Assembly (NCBI RefSeq): GCF_042159835.1
Contig: NZ_JBBVGT010000002.1
Location: 310,001 to 374,000, forward strand
Length of the DNA: 64,000 nt
Direction of reading: 5' to 3'
Origin: Albibacterium profundi
GTDB lineage: Bacteria > Bacteroidota > Bacteroidia > Sphingobacteriales > Sphingobacteriaceae
This document shows, one piece after another, positions 27,499-35,520 of this stretch (within the stretch, counting starts at the first letter, position 1; each line of letters starts with the position of its first letter). The translations under genes and the position numbers were made by a program. The notes beneath the pieces were generated by a model. The model was not told where the DNA came from, did no database searches, and worked only from the letters and a program-made list of their open reading frames with translations.

Positions 27499-27532
27499 AA
27501 GCCTCTAAATCATACGATTTTGAGGCTTTTTT
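27499..27532 (+). terminator. Rho-independent terminator after tRNA-Pro
   Basis: AAGCCTCTAAAT pairs with ATTTTGAGGCTT (one T-T mismatch) around a 6-nt loop and is followed by a run of T. It lies 25 nt after the tRNA. Confidence 0.85.
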
Positions 27533-27587
27533 GCTTTTAAACCGTCCTTTTCAATACATACTATTCTTCCTATCATGCGAACAAAGA

Positions 27588-27716
27588 GGTGAACAGATTT
27601 AAATTTTATATTTGTTCACCAGAATGAGTTAGATAGCTGATTTACAATCCAATGTAGAAATAATCTATGAACTCAGTTGTATCAAAATGAATCACTTTTT
27701 TGGTTCACTGGTGAAC
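27588..27716. repeat. Four GTGAAC half-sites in two inverted pairs upstream of the integrase fragment
   Basis: GGTGAACA (27588-27595) and TGTTCACC (27613-27620) form a perfect 8-bp inverted repeat. A second palindrome, GTTCAC-TG-GTGAAC, lies at 27703-27716. A -7-like TATATTTG (27607-27614) sits inside the first pair. Their place between a tRNA and an integrase gene suggests arm-type integrase, excisionase or repressor binding sites. Apart from these, the 298-nt stretch between the tRNA and the integrase start holds only the terminator. Confidence 0.6.
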
Positions 27717-27771
27717 TGTTTCGACATAATAGTTTGAAACAATTTATCTAAGTATTTAAAAAGGAGTAAAA

Positions 27772-28371
27772 ATGAGATCAACAAACACATCCGGAATCCA
27801 TTTCGTATTGAGAATGAGCCGTGGAAAAAATGGAAAAGCAGCAATTTATGTTCGTATCGTGGTAGACAAAGGCCGCAGTGAGATCGCCCTTAAGCGATTG
27901 ATCGATATTGCTGACTGGAACAAAGTAAAGGGAATGGCCAAACCGAAAAATGTAGAGCTGAAAGCCTTAAACAGTTATCTGGAAGAAACCCGGGGACTTC
28001 TCACTTCCCACTACCAGGAATTTATTATCAAGAAGCAGCTTGTAACGGCTGATGCAGTCAAAAACAAATATATTGGAATTGTAGAGCAGGAAAATACACT
28101 CCAATCGTTAATGGAATATCATAACCTGCTTATGAAAGAAGTACTGGCATATGGAACGCTCAAAAATTACTTCACCACCGTTAAATATCTAAAGGAGTTT
28201 TTACTAAAACAGTTCAAGAAGTCAGATATCTATCTTACCGAATTGGATTATCAGTTTATTACTCAGTTTGAATATTTCCTGAGAACCTATGAGCCGACAG
28301 ATTATCATAAAGGAATGGCGAATAATGGTGTCATGAAGCATTTGGAACGGTTTCGTAAGATGGTATTTTAA
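27772..28371 (+). pseudogene. Truncated tyrosine integrase (5' fragment)
   Basis: 199 codons with a good Shine-Dalgarno (AAGGAG) before the ATG. The product has an arm-type DNA-binding region (residues 1-90, FVLRMSRGKNGKAAIYVRI) and a SAM-like core-binding domain (about 105-197, LKNYFTTVKYLKEFLLKQF, ending VMKHLERFRKMV). Complete Bacteroidota integrases of this type are about 400 residues. Here the frame ends two codons after the conserved RFRKMV, so the whole catalytic domain with its Arg-His-Arg-Tyr residues is absent. The sequence switches at about 28360 to the 3' part of an unrelated gene, which indicates a deletion. It lies about 300 nt from tRNA-Pro, its probable integration target. Confidence 0.85.
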
Positions 28372-28858
28372 TCTTTTTGAGGATAACACATATAAAATTC
28401 AAGAGAACTCAGAGCACGATTGTCTATTTTCTTTGCCAATAGAAGAAAAATACAAAAATGGGTTTCTTTTACAATGTTATGATAATGGGCATATAAATAA
28501 GGTGTATGTAAATTCTATTTTAGATAAACGATTAAACTATCATTATTCAAACGGGAAAAATCCCAATGCCAAAATTTTATACCTGAAACTTATCGAGGTC
28601 GATTCAATTATAGCCCTAAAGATAAAACGAGGTCAAAAAACTGTTTTTAAAGCTCATAAAACCGAAAATATTTCGAATAGAGAACTCTTACACTTGCAGG
28701 GTTATAAAATTGTATATCAAAACTATGACAATATTAAATACAAGATTTTACCGAATAAAATCTATGAGGATATAAGAAGACTTGTTTTTAATAGTTTTAC
28801 CGTAGAAGGAAAATCCGTTCATAACAACTACTATGAAAATGAGTGGAAAAATAATTAA
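28363..28858 (+). pseudogene. 3' fragment of an unknown gene fused to the integrase stub
   Basis: A frame different from that of the integrase is open across the junction and runs to a stop at 28858, at least 160 codons. The only in-frame start near the front is a TTG at 28433. The product is rich in Asn, Lys and Tyr (LNYHYSNGKNPNAKILYLKL, HNNYYENEWKNN) with no motif I recognise. Because the open frame continues back to the point where integrase similarity ends, it is best read as the C-terminal part of a protein whose 5' end was deleted. Composition is AT-rich. A small real gene starting at 28433 cannot be excluded. Confidence 0.5.
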
Positions 28859-28970
28859 ACAGTTCTTTCCTAAATTAGATGAGTAGGAAGGTTGGGCTCA
28901 TATTTTTATTTGTCCCGCGAATAAAACTAAGATACCGCCAAATTATAAGCAAGCATCATATCACTAAGGT

Positions 28971-29054
28971 CATACGAGAATCCCCCGCGCATTTGCGGCC
29001 TGCGAAACCCCTGCGCTCATGGCCTCGGCTGTTCTTGTATGTATTATCCAATAA
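28971..29054 (+). other. GC-rich coding fragment in an AT-rich stretch
   Basis: About 26 codons are open to a TAA at 29052-29054 and read RIPRAFAACETPALMASAVL and onward, with much higher GC than both sides. It has no usable start. It looks like an orphaned piece of a foreign gene. The rest of 28859-29119 shows nothing I can assign; the 89-codon frame across it looks non-coding. Confidence 0.35.
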
Positions 29055-29119
29055 TTCAAACCAACTCCTAATCATTAAATTATTTTATAACAGTTTCAGC
29101 TTTTTTGGCACACTCATTG

Positions 29120-29137
29120 TAGTTGTATATGCAACTA
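29120..29137. promoter_or_regulatory. Predicted MarR operator overlapping the marR start
   Basis: TAGTTGTATATGCAACTA is an inverted repeat (TAGTTG/CAACTA, 6-nt centre) typical of MarR-family operators. It contains the ATG at 29129 of the marR gene itself, so binding would block the 5' end of the efflux operon. Confidence 0.6.
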
Positions 29138-29584
29138 GATTTGAATAGAGTGAAAATATCAATAAGCGACATTTTTAATATTGTAATAGGTAGAACAACT
29201 AATATAGTTAATAGGAAATTGCAACGTGAGTTTAAGCGAGCTAATCTTGCGATTACTCATGAACAATGGACTCTTCTTTCTGCTTTATGGAATGAGGATG
29301 GACAGACACAGCAATCGCTCTCTGAGAAAACCTTTCGTGACAAAACTAGTGTTACTAGACTGATTAATAAGCTAGAATCTCGAAGTTTGGTGGTTAGAGT
29401 TACTGATAAATATGATCAGCGAACAAACTTAATTTATCTGACAGCTCAAGGAAAGTCTTTAGAAAACACAACTACACAAATTTTAAAGCAAACCTACCAG
29501 AAAGCTATTGCAGGTATCTCTGAGAAAGATATTTTGATCTGTAAGGATGTTTTAAATAGAGTTTTCGATAACTTGAAAGATTGA
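29129..29584 (+). CDS. MarR family transcriptional regulator
   Basis: 151 residues from ATG 29129; an in-frame TTG at 29123 and GTG at 29150 are alternatives. The winged helix is clear: ITHEQWTLLSALWNEDGQTQ, LSEKTFRDKTSVTRLINKLE and the wing VVRVTDKYDQRTNLIYLTAQG. MarR proteins repress neighbouring efflux or stress genes until a small ligand binds. It is followed by tolC-, hlyD- and permease-like genes on the same strand, beginning 39 nt downstream, so it is the local regulator of that operon. The AT-rich codon use differs from the genes outside 27.5-35 kb and fits transfer. Confidence 0.92.
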   Translation: MQLDLNRVKISISDIFNIVIGRTTNIVNRKLQREFKRANLAITHEQWTLLSALWNEDGQTQQSLSEKTFRDKTSVTRLINKLESRSLVVRVTDKYDQRTNLIYLTAQGKSLENTTTQILKQTYQKAIAGISEKDILICKDVLNRVFDNLKD

Positions 29585-29623
29585 TATTTTTAATATAAAA
29601 TGGTTGTATTGACAACAATAGAC

Positions 29624-31030
29624 ATGAAACGTATATTATTTATCCCAGCATTTCTACTTACATCCCTTCAGATTAGCGCACAAACGAATGTTTCTGATTT
29701 TGCAAAATCATTAACTAATGATGCGTTGAAGAAGAGTTATGAGCTAAATAATGCTCAGTTAGAAAGCGAAAAAACAGCACAGGATATTAAAAGTGCTAAA
29801 GCTACCTATATTCCAAAGATAAATGCCATTGGGGCTTACGCATATATTAATCAGGACCTTACGGTAGATCTTCCTTCTATACAAACTGGGATATCTGGAC
29901 TTAATTTATTTGAAGGTAGCCAGTCTTTTGGTATTAAAGGACAATTAGGACTTGCAGCAGTTAACGCTGAAATGGTTCTGTTCTCTGGTATGCAGGCTGA
30001 ATATGGTTCAAAAGCCTTGGCCGAAAAAAAGAACGCTCAAGAATATCTCTCGAAGGCGAAGAGTGATGAAATTATTCAAGATATCTTGCAGACAATTGAT
30101 CAAATCGCACTTTTACATCAATCAAAACTGCTTTTAGATGAAAGTCAAAAAAGGTTAGATAAAGAGAATTTACGGGTAATCAAAGCGATTGAAAATGGAT
30201 TGGCTATTCCTTATGATAGAAAGAGGATTGAAGTAGCTATTTATCGTTTGGAAGCTAAAAAACAAGAATACGAAGGAAAAAAGGAGCTTTTGTTTTCAAA
30301 GTTAAGTATGATCACGGGTCGATCTGTAGACGACTTAGAAAGCCAGACCAAAGAGTTGAGCTACTTGAATCCCTGGCGGTTTGTGTCGCATGATTTATCC
30401 AATGAGGGTTCTATGGTAAATACTCGTCCTGAAATGCAAGCACTGAGTTCAGGAATTAAAGCTGTAGATTATCAGATTAAAATGGAAAAGGCAAAAGCTC
30501 TTCCTCAGGTTATTGCAATGGGTAGTGTAGGTTATACAAATTTGCACAATACCGAAATTTCAACACCATATCATTTACCCGTTTCTGGCCAGGAAGGGAA
30601 TCTTAAAGCGAATAAAATTGAGGCCTTTCCCAATTATATAGTAGGAGTAGGTGTAAAATGGAACTTGTTTTCTGGGACAAAAAGAACACATGAGATTAAG
30701 AAATTGAGTCTTGAAAAGACCATCGTTGAGAATAAAAGAAAAGATATCAAGGAGAAATTAGATCTCTTATTACAGAAATCGCGTACAGAATTTAAATTGG
30801 CAGAAAAACAAATGCAATTGAAAGAAAAAGAGAAAGCTGTATCTGAGGATGCAATGAATACTGCTGTTAAAAGTTACCAGGAAGGATTAATTTCTATAAC
30901 GGAGCGTATTGAAGCTGAGAATTCTTTGCAGCAATCACAAATGGAATATGTACAAGCTGTTTTTGAACAAAGAAAAGCAGCCCTGTCTTATTTGAAGGCT
31001 CAGGGTGCTTTGACATTAGAGAGTTTGTAA
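29624..31030 (+). CDS. TolC family outer-membrane efflux protein
   Basis: 468 residues from ATG 29624, chosen over the ATG at 29600 because the signal peptide (MKRILFIPAFLLTSLQISAQ) starts there. Long coiled-coil helices alternate with two short beta regions (KINAIGAYAYINQDL; GVGVKWNLFSGTKRTHEIKK), the internal duplication of TolC proteins. It would form the outer-membrane exit duct of a tripartite exporter whose other parts are encoded just downstream. Length is normal and the gene is intact. Confidence 0.9.
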   Translation: MKRILFIPAFLLTSLQISAQTNVSDFAKSLTNDALKKSYELNNAQLESEKTAQDIKSAKATYIPKINAIGAYAYINQDLTVDLPSIQTGISGLNLFEGSQSFGIKGQLGLAAVNAEMVLFSGMQAEYGSKALAEKKNAQEYLSKAKSDEIIQDILQTIDQIALLHQSKLLLDESQKRLDKENLRVIKAIENGLAIPYDRKRIEVAIYRLEAKKQEYEGKKELLFSKLSMITGRSVDDLESQTKELSYLNPWRFVSHDLSNEGSMVNTRPEMQALSSGIKAVDYQIKMEKAKALPQVIAMGSVGYTNLHNTEISTPYHLPVSGQEGNLKANKIEAFPNYIVGVGVKWNLFSGTKRTHEIKKLSLEKTIVENKRKDIKEKLDLLLQKSRTEFKLAEKQMQLKEKEKAVSEDAMNTAVKSYQEGLISITERIEAENSLQQSQMEYVQAVFEQRKAALSYLKAQGALTLESL

Positions 31031-31077
31031 ATTACAAGAAACAAAGTTTTAATTGCTGAATAATAATAAGATCTTAA

Positions 31078-32040
31078 ATGAAAACATTAAAAAATATCAA
31101 CCTCCTATTTCTTCTTTCCGTTTTGGGATTTGCATCTTGTCAATCAACTATTGATAAGCCTATTGAAGGAAAAATTAAAAGAAATACAATATCAGTTACA
31201 GGAAAGATTCCTGGTAGAGTTCATGAAATTCGCGTTCATGAAGGTGAATTCGTTAAAGCTGGTGACACCTTAGCAATTTTATCTTTGCCCGAGGTAGATG
31301 CTAAAATGGTTCAGGCAGAAGGTGCCGTAAAATCTGCTGATGCACAATATAAAATGACCCTAAAAGGTGCAACCGACTTACAACTTCAACAATTGGCAGC
31401 AAAAAGAGATGCTTTACAAGAACAGTGTAAATTTGCTCAAACCTCTGTAAAACGTTTATCGAATATGCTTCAAGATTCTTTAATTTCTCGTCAACAATAT
31501 GATGAAGCGTATACTAAAATGCAAGGTGCAAAAGCTCAATATATGGCAACTTTAGCTGAATTTGAAGAAGCGAAAAACGGTGCAAGAGTTGAACAACAAA
31601 TCATGGCTCTGGGACAGAAAGATAGGGCAGAAGGAGCTTTGCAAGAGGCCGGGGCAGCAGACAAAGAAAGGTATATTATTGCTCCGCAAGACATGAGCAT
31701 TGAAAATATTACCCTAAGTGTCGGGGAATTGGCCCTTCCTGGTTATACATTATTTACAGGTTATTTGAACTCGTCTACTTATTTTCGATTTACGTTACCT
31801 GAATCGAAAATCGGGCAAGTAAAAAATGGACAAGAGGTTACGATCGAGATTTCTTATGCAAAGACTTCTGCTGCCGGGACTATAATTTCGATTTCTCAAT
31901 TAACTCATTATGCTGATATTACCACAGCTTACCCTGACTATGAAATGGGAGAGGCTATTTACGAGATAAAGGTAAAACCTGGCGATGAGAATGCAGCCAA
32001 AGAGTTCTTAGCGAATGCTACAGTAACGCTCAAGCTTTAA
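31078..32040 (+). CDS. HlyD/EmrA-type periplasmic adaptor lipoprotein
   Basis: 320 residues with a lipobox near Cys21 (LGFASC), so anchored by lipid in the inner membrane. The half-motif SVTGKIPGRVHEIRVHEGEF and the later YIIAPQDMSIENI flank a coiled-coil hairpin (about 75-190), followed by a beta-barrel part (GQEVTIEISYA). The protein links the inner-membrane permease to the TolC duct. It starts 47 nt after the tolC-like gene and ends 25 nt before the permease gene, so all three are one transcript under MarR control. Confidence 0.9.
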   Translation: MKTLKNINLLFLLSVLGFASCQSTIDKPIEGKIKRNTISVTGKIPGRVHEIRVHEGEFVKAGDTLAILSLPEVDAKMVQAEGAVKSADAQYKMTLKGATDLQLQQLAAKRDALQEQCKFAQTSVKRLSNMLQDSLISRQQYDEAYTKMQGAKAQYMATLAEFEEAKNGARVEQQIMALGQKDRAEGALQEAGAADKERYIIAPQDMSIENITLSVGELALPGYTLFTGYLNSSTYFRFTLPESKIGQVKNGQEVTIEISYAKTSAAGTIISISQLTHYADITTAYPDYEMGEAIYEIKVKPGDENAAKEFLANATVTLKL

Positions 32041-32065
32041 CCCATTATTGCAATAAAGAATTAAG

Positions 32066-33235
32066 ATGAGAAGGTATATTGATTTAGTTAAGCGTGAATT
32101 CAAGTTATTCTGGAACAATTCGGTTCTTAGAATGCTCTTTATTGGCGCACCGTTGGCCTATGGCATACTCTTTGGATTTGTGTATGAAAAAGGAAAAGTA
32201 ACGGATTTGCCGATCGTTGTGGTGGATGAAGATAACTCTCCAATGAGTCATCGCTTAATTGAAATGCTGAATGATAATGAAACAGTTAAGATTGCTGCAA
32301 TTGTTCCAGCGAATACTGACTTGCATGTTTTATCAGTAAAATATGGTGCAGCAAGTGTAATTGTAATTCCAGATCATTTTGAAGCTGATATTCTTTATAA
32401 ACGCTATCCTGAAATACCAGTCTATGTTAATACTGATAATATTTTAACTGCTAATTTCTCTTCCAAAGCCATTCAAATAGTTACAGGTACCTTAAAGGCT
32501 GGTATCGAAATAGAAGCTTTGAGAAAAACCGGAGTGCCAGAAGCTCTTGCTAATACACAATATGAACCTTTTCAGGTAACCTACATCAAAAACTATAATA
32601 CGAGCGGAAACTATATGTATTTTTTATGGCCAGGGATGCTGGCTACGATTTTTCAGCAAGTATTATTTTTGGCGTTGGCGATAACTTTTGCCGCTGAACT
32701 TGAAAATGGAACCTTTTCTGAACTGGTTAGGAAATCGCGCACCTCTTTAATGGCCATTGTTGCCAAATGTACTCCGTACTTTATTATGTCATTTATTATC
32801 TGGATTTGCTATGCAATTATGCACTTGTATTTTAAAGTTCCATTAGGCTATAATCTTGGATGGATTACGCTCATTGCGGGTCTGCTCGTTTTTTCTGTAA
32901 GCATGATCGGCATCTTGGTTAGTATTCTTATTCCTAATCAATTAAAAGCAACTGAGATTTTAATGGTAATTGCTACTCCAAGCTTCGTGCTTAGTGGATT
33001 CACCTGGCCATTAAGCCAGATGCCAGTTTGGATACAATACTTAGCGCAAGCTATTCCTTTAACGCACTTTTTAGAGGCTTACCGAATTGCTACGATTCAA
33101 AATGGAGGCTTTGACGCATTAATTAACCCGATTGCTAAAATGTTTATTCTAGGTTTGGTAACAGGTGTTATTGCATGGATTTGTATAGAGGTGAAGTTCC
33201 GTAAAGCAAAAAAGACGGAATTGTTACTGCTATAA
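32066..33235 (+). CDS. ABC-2 type transporter permease
   Basis: 389 residues: one N-terminal transmembrane helix (about 20-40), a long extracytoplasmic domain (IVVVDEDNSPMSHRLIEMLN to about residue 175) and five C-terminal helices with the ABC-2 pattern FVLSGFTWPLSQMPVWIQYL. It is YhhJ/YbhR-like. Such permeases usually work as a pair with an ATPase. Here no ATPase and no second permease gene follow: the next 375 nt hold only a damaged lipoprotein reading frame. The exporter must either work as a homodimer with an ATPase encoded elsewhere or be incomplete. Substrate unknown; the MarR neighbour suggests a toxic organic compound. Confidence 0.9.
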   Translation: MRRYIDLVKREFKLFWNNSVLRMLFIGAPLAYGILFGFVYEKGKVTDLPIVVVDEDNSPMSHRLIEMLNDNETVKIAAIVPANTDLHVLSVKYGAASVIVIPDHFEADILYKRYPEIPVYVNTDNILTANFSSKAIQIVTGTLKAGIEIEALRKTGVPEALANTQYEPFQVTYIKNYNTSGNYMYFLWPGMLATIFQQVLFLALAITFAAELENGTFSELVRKSRTSLMAIVAKCTPYFIMSFIIWICYAIMHLYFKVPLGYNLGWITLIAGLLVFSVSMIGILVSILIPNQLKATEILMVIATPSFVLSGFTWPLSQMPVWIQYLAQAIPLTHFLEAYRIATIQNGGFDALINPIAKMFILGLVTGVIAWICIEVKFRKAKKTELLLL

Positions 33236-33249
33236 ACAACAACATTTTT

Positions 33250-33604
33250 ATGGTGAAAAGACTATGTTGGCGTCTTCTTTCTCTGTTGCGTAATATCCGG
33301 ATGCTCGGGGAAAGAGGATTCATTCCCTCCTTTATACTATTTTCTCAAAGTCGAATTTGTTACCGCTTCTGATGAAGATAGGCTAGCTGATATAATTCAT
33401 CTAGATGAAGAGGTTGGACCGGATATGTATGAAATAAAAAATTCTCTTTATGAACTTCAGGTGGTTCAATCGGGCAAACCATAGGAAGCTCTTTTATTGT
33501 CGCCATTATATATACAAACGGCATCCGAAGCAAATCGATTAGTAATAGTCACTTCTACCCTTCCAGATCGCCCGAACTACCAAGGATTAATGTCCTCCTT
33601 GCTT
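33250..33604 (+). pseudogene. Degenerate lipoprotein gene
   Basis: An ATG at 33250 gives MVKRLCWRLLSLL and then runs out of frame. A different frame, open from 33260, continues the lipoprotein pattern CCVISGCSGKEDSFPPLYYF and on to a TAG at 33482-33484. Beyond the stop the same frame still reads like protein (EALLLSPLYIQTASEANRLV) until it meets the convergent gene. One frameshift near 33285 plus one in-frame stop would explain this. It fills most of the 375-nt gap between the permease and the YD-repeat lipoprotein genes. Confidence 0.45.
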
Positions 33605-33610
33605 CCCTTT

Positions 33611-34396
33611 TTAATTTGCTTTTTTGTAGGTGTATTCGCGCGTTGCCACCAGCACTCCGGTTTGCCGGTCATAAATTTTCGCTTTTACAGGATAACCGGA
33701 TTCATTGTAAATATATTCGTAGCGATGATCCTGCACTCCATTGGCAGTTGTAGATCTATACGATTGATAATTGTTGATAGAGGCCGGAACCCGATAAGAA
33801 GGGAATTTTTGGTGAGGGTAAGGCTTGTCGTCGTAATCCCCAAATTCAAACAAGAAATTCGACGACTCATTAGCACTTTGGTTTTGCAGTGACAAAAGGT
33901 TATCCCTATCATCATACGTATAGGTAAAAACATTTCCGATTTCACCCTCTATACTATGTGTTTCGATAATCGTATTCTGGGCATAGACAAATTGAATTTG
34001 AACTATGTTTTCGTTGTTTGGAGGACCAGATGTTCCAGAAATCGGTCGGTTATCACTTCCGTAGGTGTATGTATCTCGCAAAATAAACGTTCCTGATTCA
34101 TCCCGCCTATCGAGAGCCACCAACCGATCGTCGGCGTCATAGGTGAAATGCCAGGATCCACTACCGTCGCTAACTGAAATATCCCATCGTATCATACGGT
34201 TCCGTTCATCGTAAGTATATTTATACGTAAAATCAGATTGCTTTTCCTCGACCAACAAGAGCATACCATCAGAAGGGCCTGCGTAGCAAGGACTTTCTTC
34301 GTTGTTAGGATCACAGTGTTCGTCGTCTTTGGTACAGCTTGCTAAAGCAAACACCGCGAGGAACAGTATTATTACTTTTTTGATGGCTATTTTCAT
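33611..34396 (-). CDS. YD-repeat-like lipoprotein (DUF4595 type)
   Basis: 261 residues with a lipobox near Cys21 (FALASC). The rest is a series of short Tyr/Asp-rich strands (YKYTYDERNRMIRWD, WHFTYDADDRLVALD, TYTYGSDNRPI, FTYTYDDRDNLLSL, YEYIYNESGYPVKAK) resembling RHS/YD repeats, as in the DUF4595 family of Bacteroidota surface or periplasmic lipoproteins. No catalytic motif is visible and no function is assigned. It lies inside the accessory region, convergent with the damaged lipoprotein gene. The next 249 nt (34397-34645) carry a C6/G5 hairpin at about 34507-34530 and a -7 box. Confidence 0.75.
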   Translation of the reverse strand: MKIAIKKVIILFLAVFALASCTKDDEHCDPNNEESPCYAGPSDGMLLLVEEKQSDFTYKYTYDERNRMIRWDISVSDGSGSWHFTYDADDRLVALDRRDESGTFILRDTYTYGSDNRPISGTSGPPNNENIVQIQFVYAQNTIIETHSIEGEIGNVFTYTYDDRDNLLSLQNQSANESSNFLFEFGDYDDKPYPHQKFPSYRVPASINNYQSYRSTTANGVQDHRYEYIYNESGYPVKAKIYDRQTGVLVATREYTYKKAN

Positions 34397-34632
34397 TTTT
34401 GTTCATTTTTATAGTTCATAATTTTTATCTGGATGAGGTTTTACAGACCACATTGACTGTTTTCATCCATTTGATAAAGACAAAGGTATAGTGGCAAAAC
34501 TTCCCCCCATCCCCCCTAAAGGGGGTATTTCTGCGACTGGCTGATATCTCCAATCTTAAAAAACCCAAGAATATCTAATTGATAGTAAGTGGATTAATCT
34601 TTATTCGTCTATTAAAAGTGGCAAAAATTGCT

Positions 34633-34640
34633 TATTTTTG
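34633..34640 (+). promoter_or_regulatory. -7 promoter box directly before the MNT fragment
   Basis: TATTTTTG fits TAnnTTTG and ends 5 nt before the ATG at 34646, implying a leaderless transcript. Confidence 0.45.
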
Positions 34641-34645
34641 ACTAT

Positions 34646-34861
34646 ATGATAACGCAACAACAGGTAGATATCATCCACGATGTTACTCATCGATTCCAAC
34701 CGACGCTTATCGGCATCTTTGGCTCATATGCGCGTGGAGAGCAACGACCAGGTAGCGATCTGGATATCCTCATTGATTTTGGCCATCGTGTTAATCTGTT
34801 GGAGATTGTTGCCTTGGAAGATGAACTTTCGGCAATACCAACGAAAGCTTTGTGCTTGTGA
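34646..34861 (+). pseudogene. MNT-type nucleotidyltransferase, C-terminally truncated
   Basis: 71 residues from ATG 34646. GIFGSYARGEQRPGSDLDIL is the minimal nucleotidyltransferase signature (GSxARGxxxxxSDxDL) found in MntA-type antitoxins that AMPylate HEPN toxins. The family normally runs to about 95-105 residues with a third Asp in a VDLVT strand. Here the frame ends in IPTKALCL just before that strand, so the third catalytic Asp is missing. No HEPN partner gene follows. Sequence after about 34840 belongs to a different, minus-strand coding fragment, so this is probably a deletion scar from a former toxin-antitoxin pair. Confidence 0.7.
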
Positions 34862-35073
34862 CTTACTCCTACCTCTGTCTACATTTCTCTTTAGTGCCCC
34901 TTTTGCAGCACCGATAAGACCCCGTTCAAACAGCGGTTTGAATATGTGCATAACGGGAGCACCAGCCAACCGCCACGGGAACATGTAGGACAAGTCCTGT
35001 ACAAGACTCGTAAAGGTCCTAGACGGATCCATGTTAGACTTATGCCGCTGCTTTTTACTTACTATTAAAACGA
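34862..35073 (-). pseudogene. Orphan coding fragment
   Basis: On the minus strand a frame with an internal ATG at 35032 reads MDPSRTFTSLVQDLSYMFPW then RLAGAPVMHIFKPLFERG and IGAAKGALKRN, which looks like real protein. It then runs into antisense of the nucleotidyltransferase fragment. I do not recognise the family. It is at most about 60 codons of apparent coding sequence and is likely a leftover from the recombination that cut the MNT gene. Confidence 0.4.
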
Positions 35074-35083
35074 GTGTAGGAGA

Positions 35084-35443
35084 TCACTTACGCAAGATCT
35101 TTTCCATGGCTTTTCCTTTGGCGAGTTCGTCGATTAGCTTATCCAGATAACGAACTTTTTGCATAAGAGGTTCTTCAATTTCCTCGACCCGATATCCACA
35201 AATCACACCCGTAATTTTCGACACGTTCGGGTTTATTTTCGGTGCTTGGCCGAAGAAATCTTCAAAATTGGTTTTGTTATCAATGAGCTCTTGTAGGCCT
35301 TCTTCGTTATAGCCCGTCAGCCAGAAGATAATTTCATCCACCTCCTCTTTCGTCCTACCTTTTTTTTCCGCTTTGGTTATATAATGCGGATAAACGCTTG
35401 CAAAAGACATTTTGTAGACACGTTCGTTGTTCTTGCTGTTCAT
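35084..35443 (-). CDS. DUF2200 family protein
   Basis: 119 residues, nearly all one conserved domain: RVYKMSFASVYPHYITKAEK, GRTKEEVDEIIFWLTGY, INPNVSKITGVICGYRVEEI and LMQKVRYLDKLIDELAKGK. DUF2200 proteins are small cytoplasmic proteins of unknown function, widespread in bacteria. It is probably the first ordinary chromosomal gene to the right of the accessory region and has no obvious partner. Confidence 0.9.
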   Translation of the reverse strand: MNSKNNERVYKMSFASVYPHYITKAEKKGRTKEEVDEIIFWLTGYNEEGLQELIDNKTNFEDFFGQAPKINPNVSKITGVICGYRVEEIEEPLMQKVRYLDKLIDELAKGKAMEKILRK

Positions 35444-35520
35444 CTTCTTCTTTGGGTTTAGATGCGTACATTGGCACTGTATATCAACAACAAAAATAAC
35501 ACTTTTTCTCTAAGCTGCTA

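Larger units (their letters stand above)
27474..35083. mobile_element. Decayed integrative element or genomic island beside tRNA-Pro
   Basis: The stretch starts at the 3' end of tRNA-Pro with a 5' integrase fragment. It carries pieces of other genes (28363-28858, 28971-29054, 34646-34861, 34862-35083), a more AT-rich efflux operon and a frameshifted lipoprotein gene. This is the usual look of an island that lost its integration functions. The right border is not defined: no repeat of the tRNA 3' end was recognised downstream. The extent is an estimate. Confidence 0.5.

Noticed and set aside
28879..29148. 89-codon frame before marR
   Set aside because: Mixed composition crossing AT- and GC-rich parts, no ribosome site and it overlaps the MarR operator; only the short GC-rich piece in another frame looks coding.
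33497..33892. 131-codon plus-strand frame
   Set aside because: Its first 35 codons are the tail of the damaged lipoprotein gene; the remainder is antisense to the YD-repeat lipoprotein.
34507..34530. Hairpin CCCCCC/GGGGG before the MNT fragment
   Set aside because: Looks like a terminator but no T-run follows on either strand and no gene ends nearby within a normal distance; not listed as a terminator.
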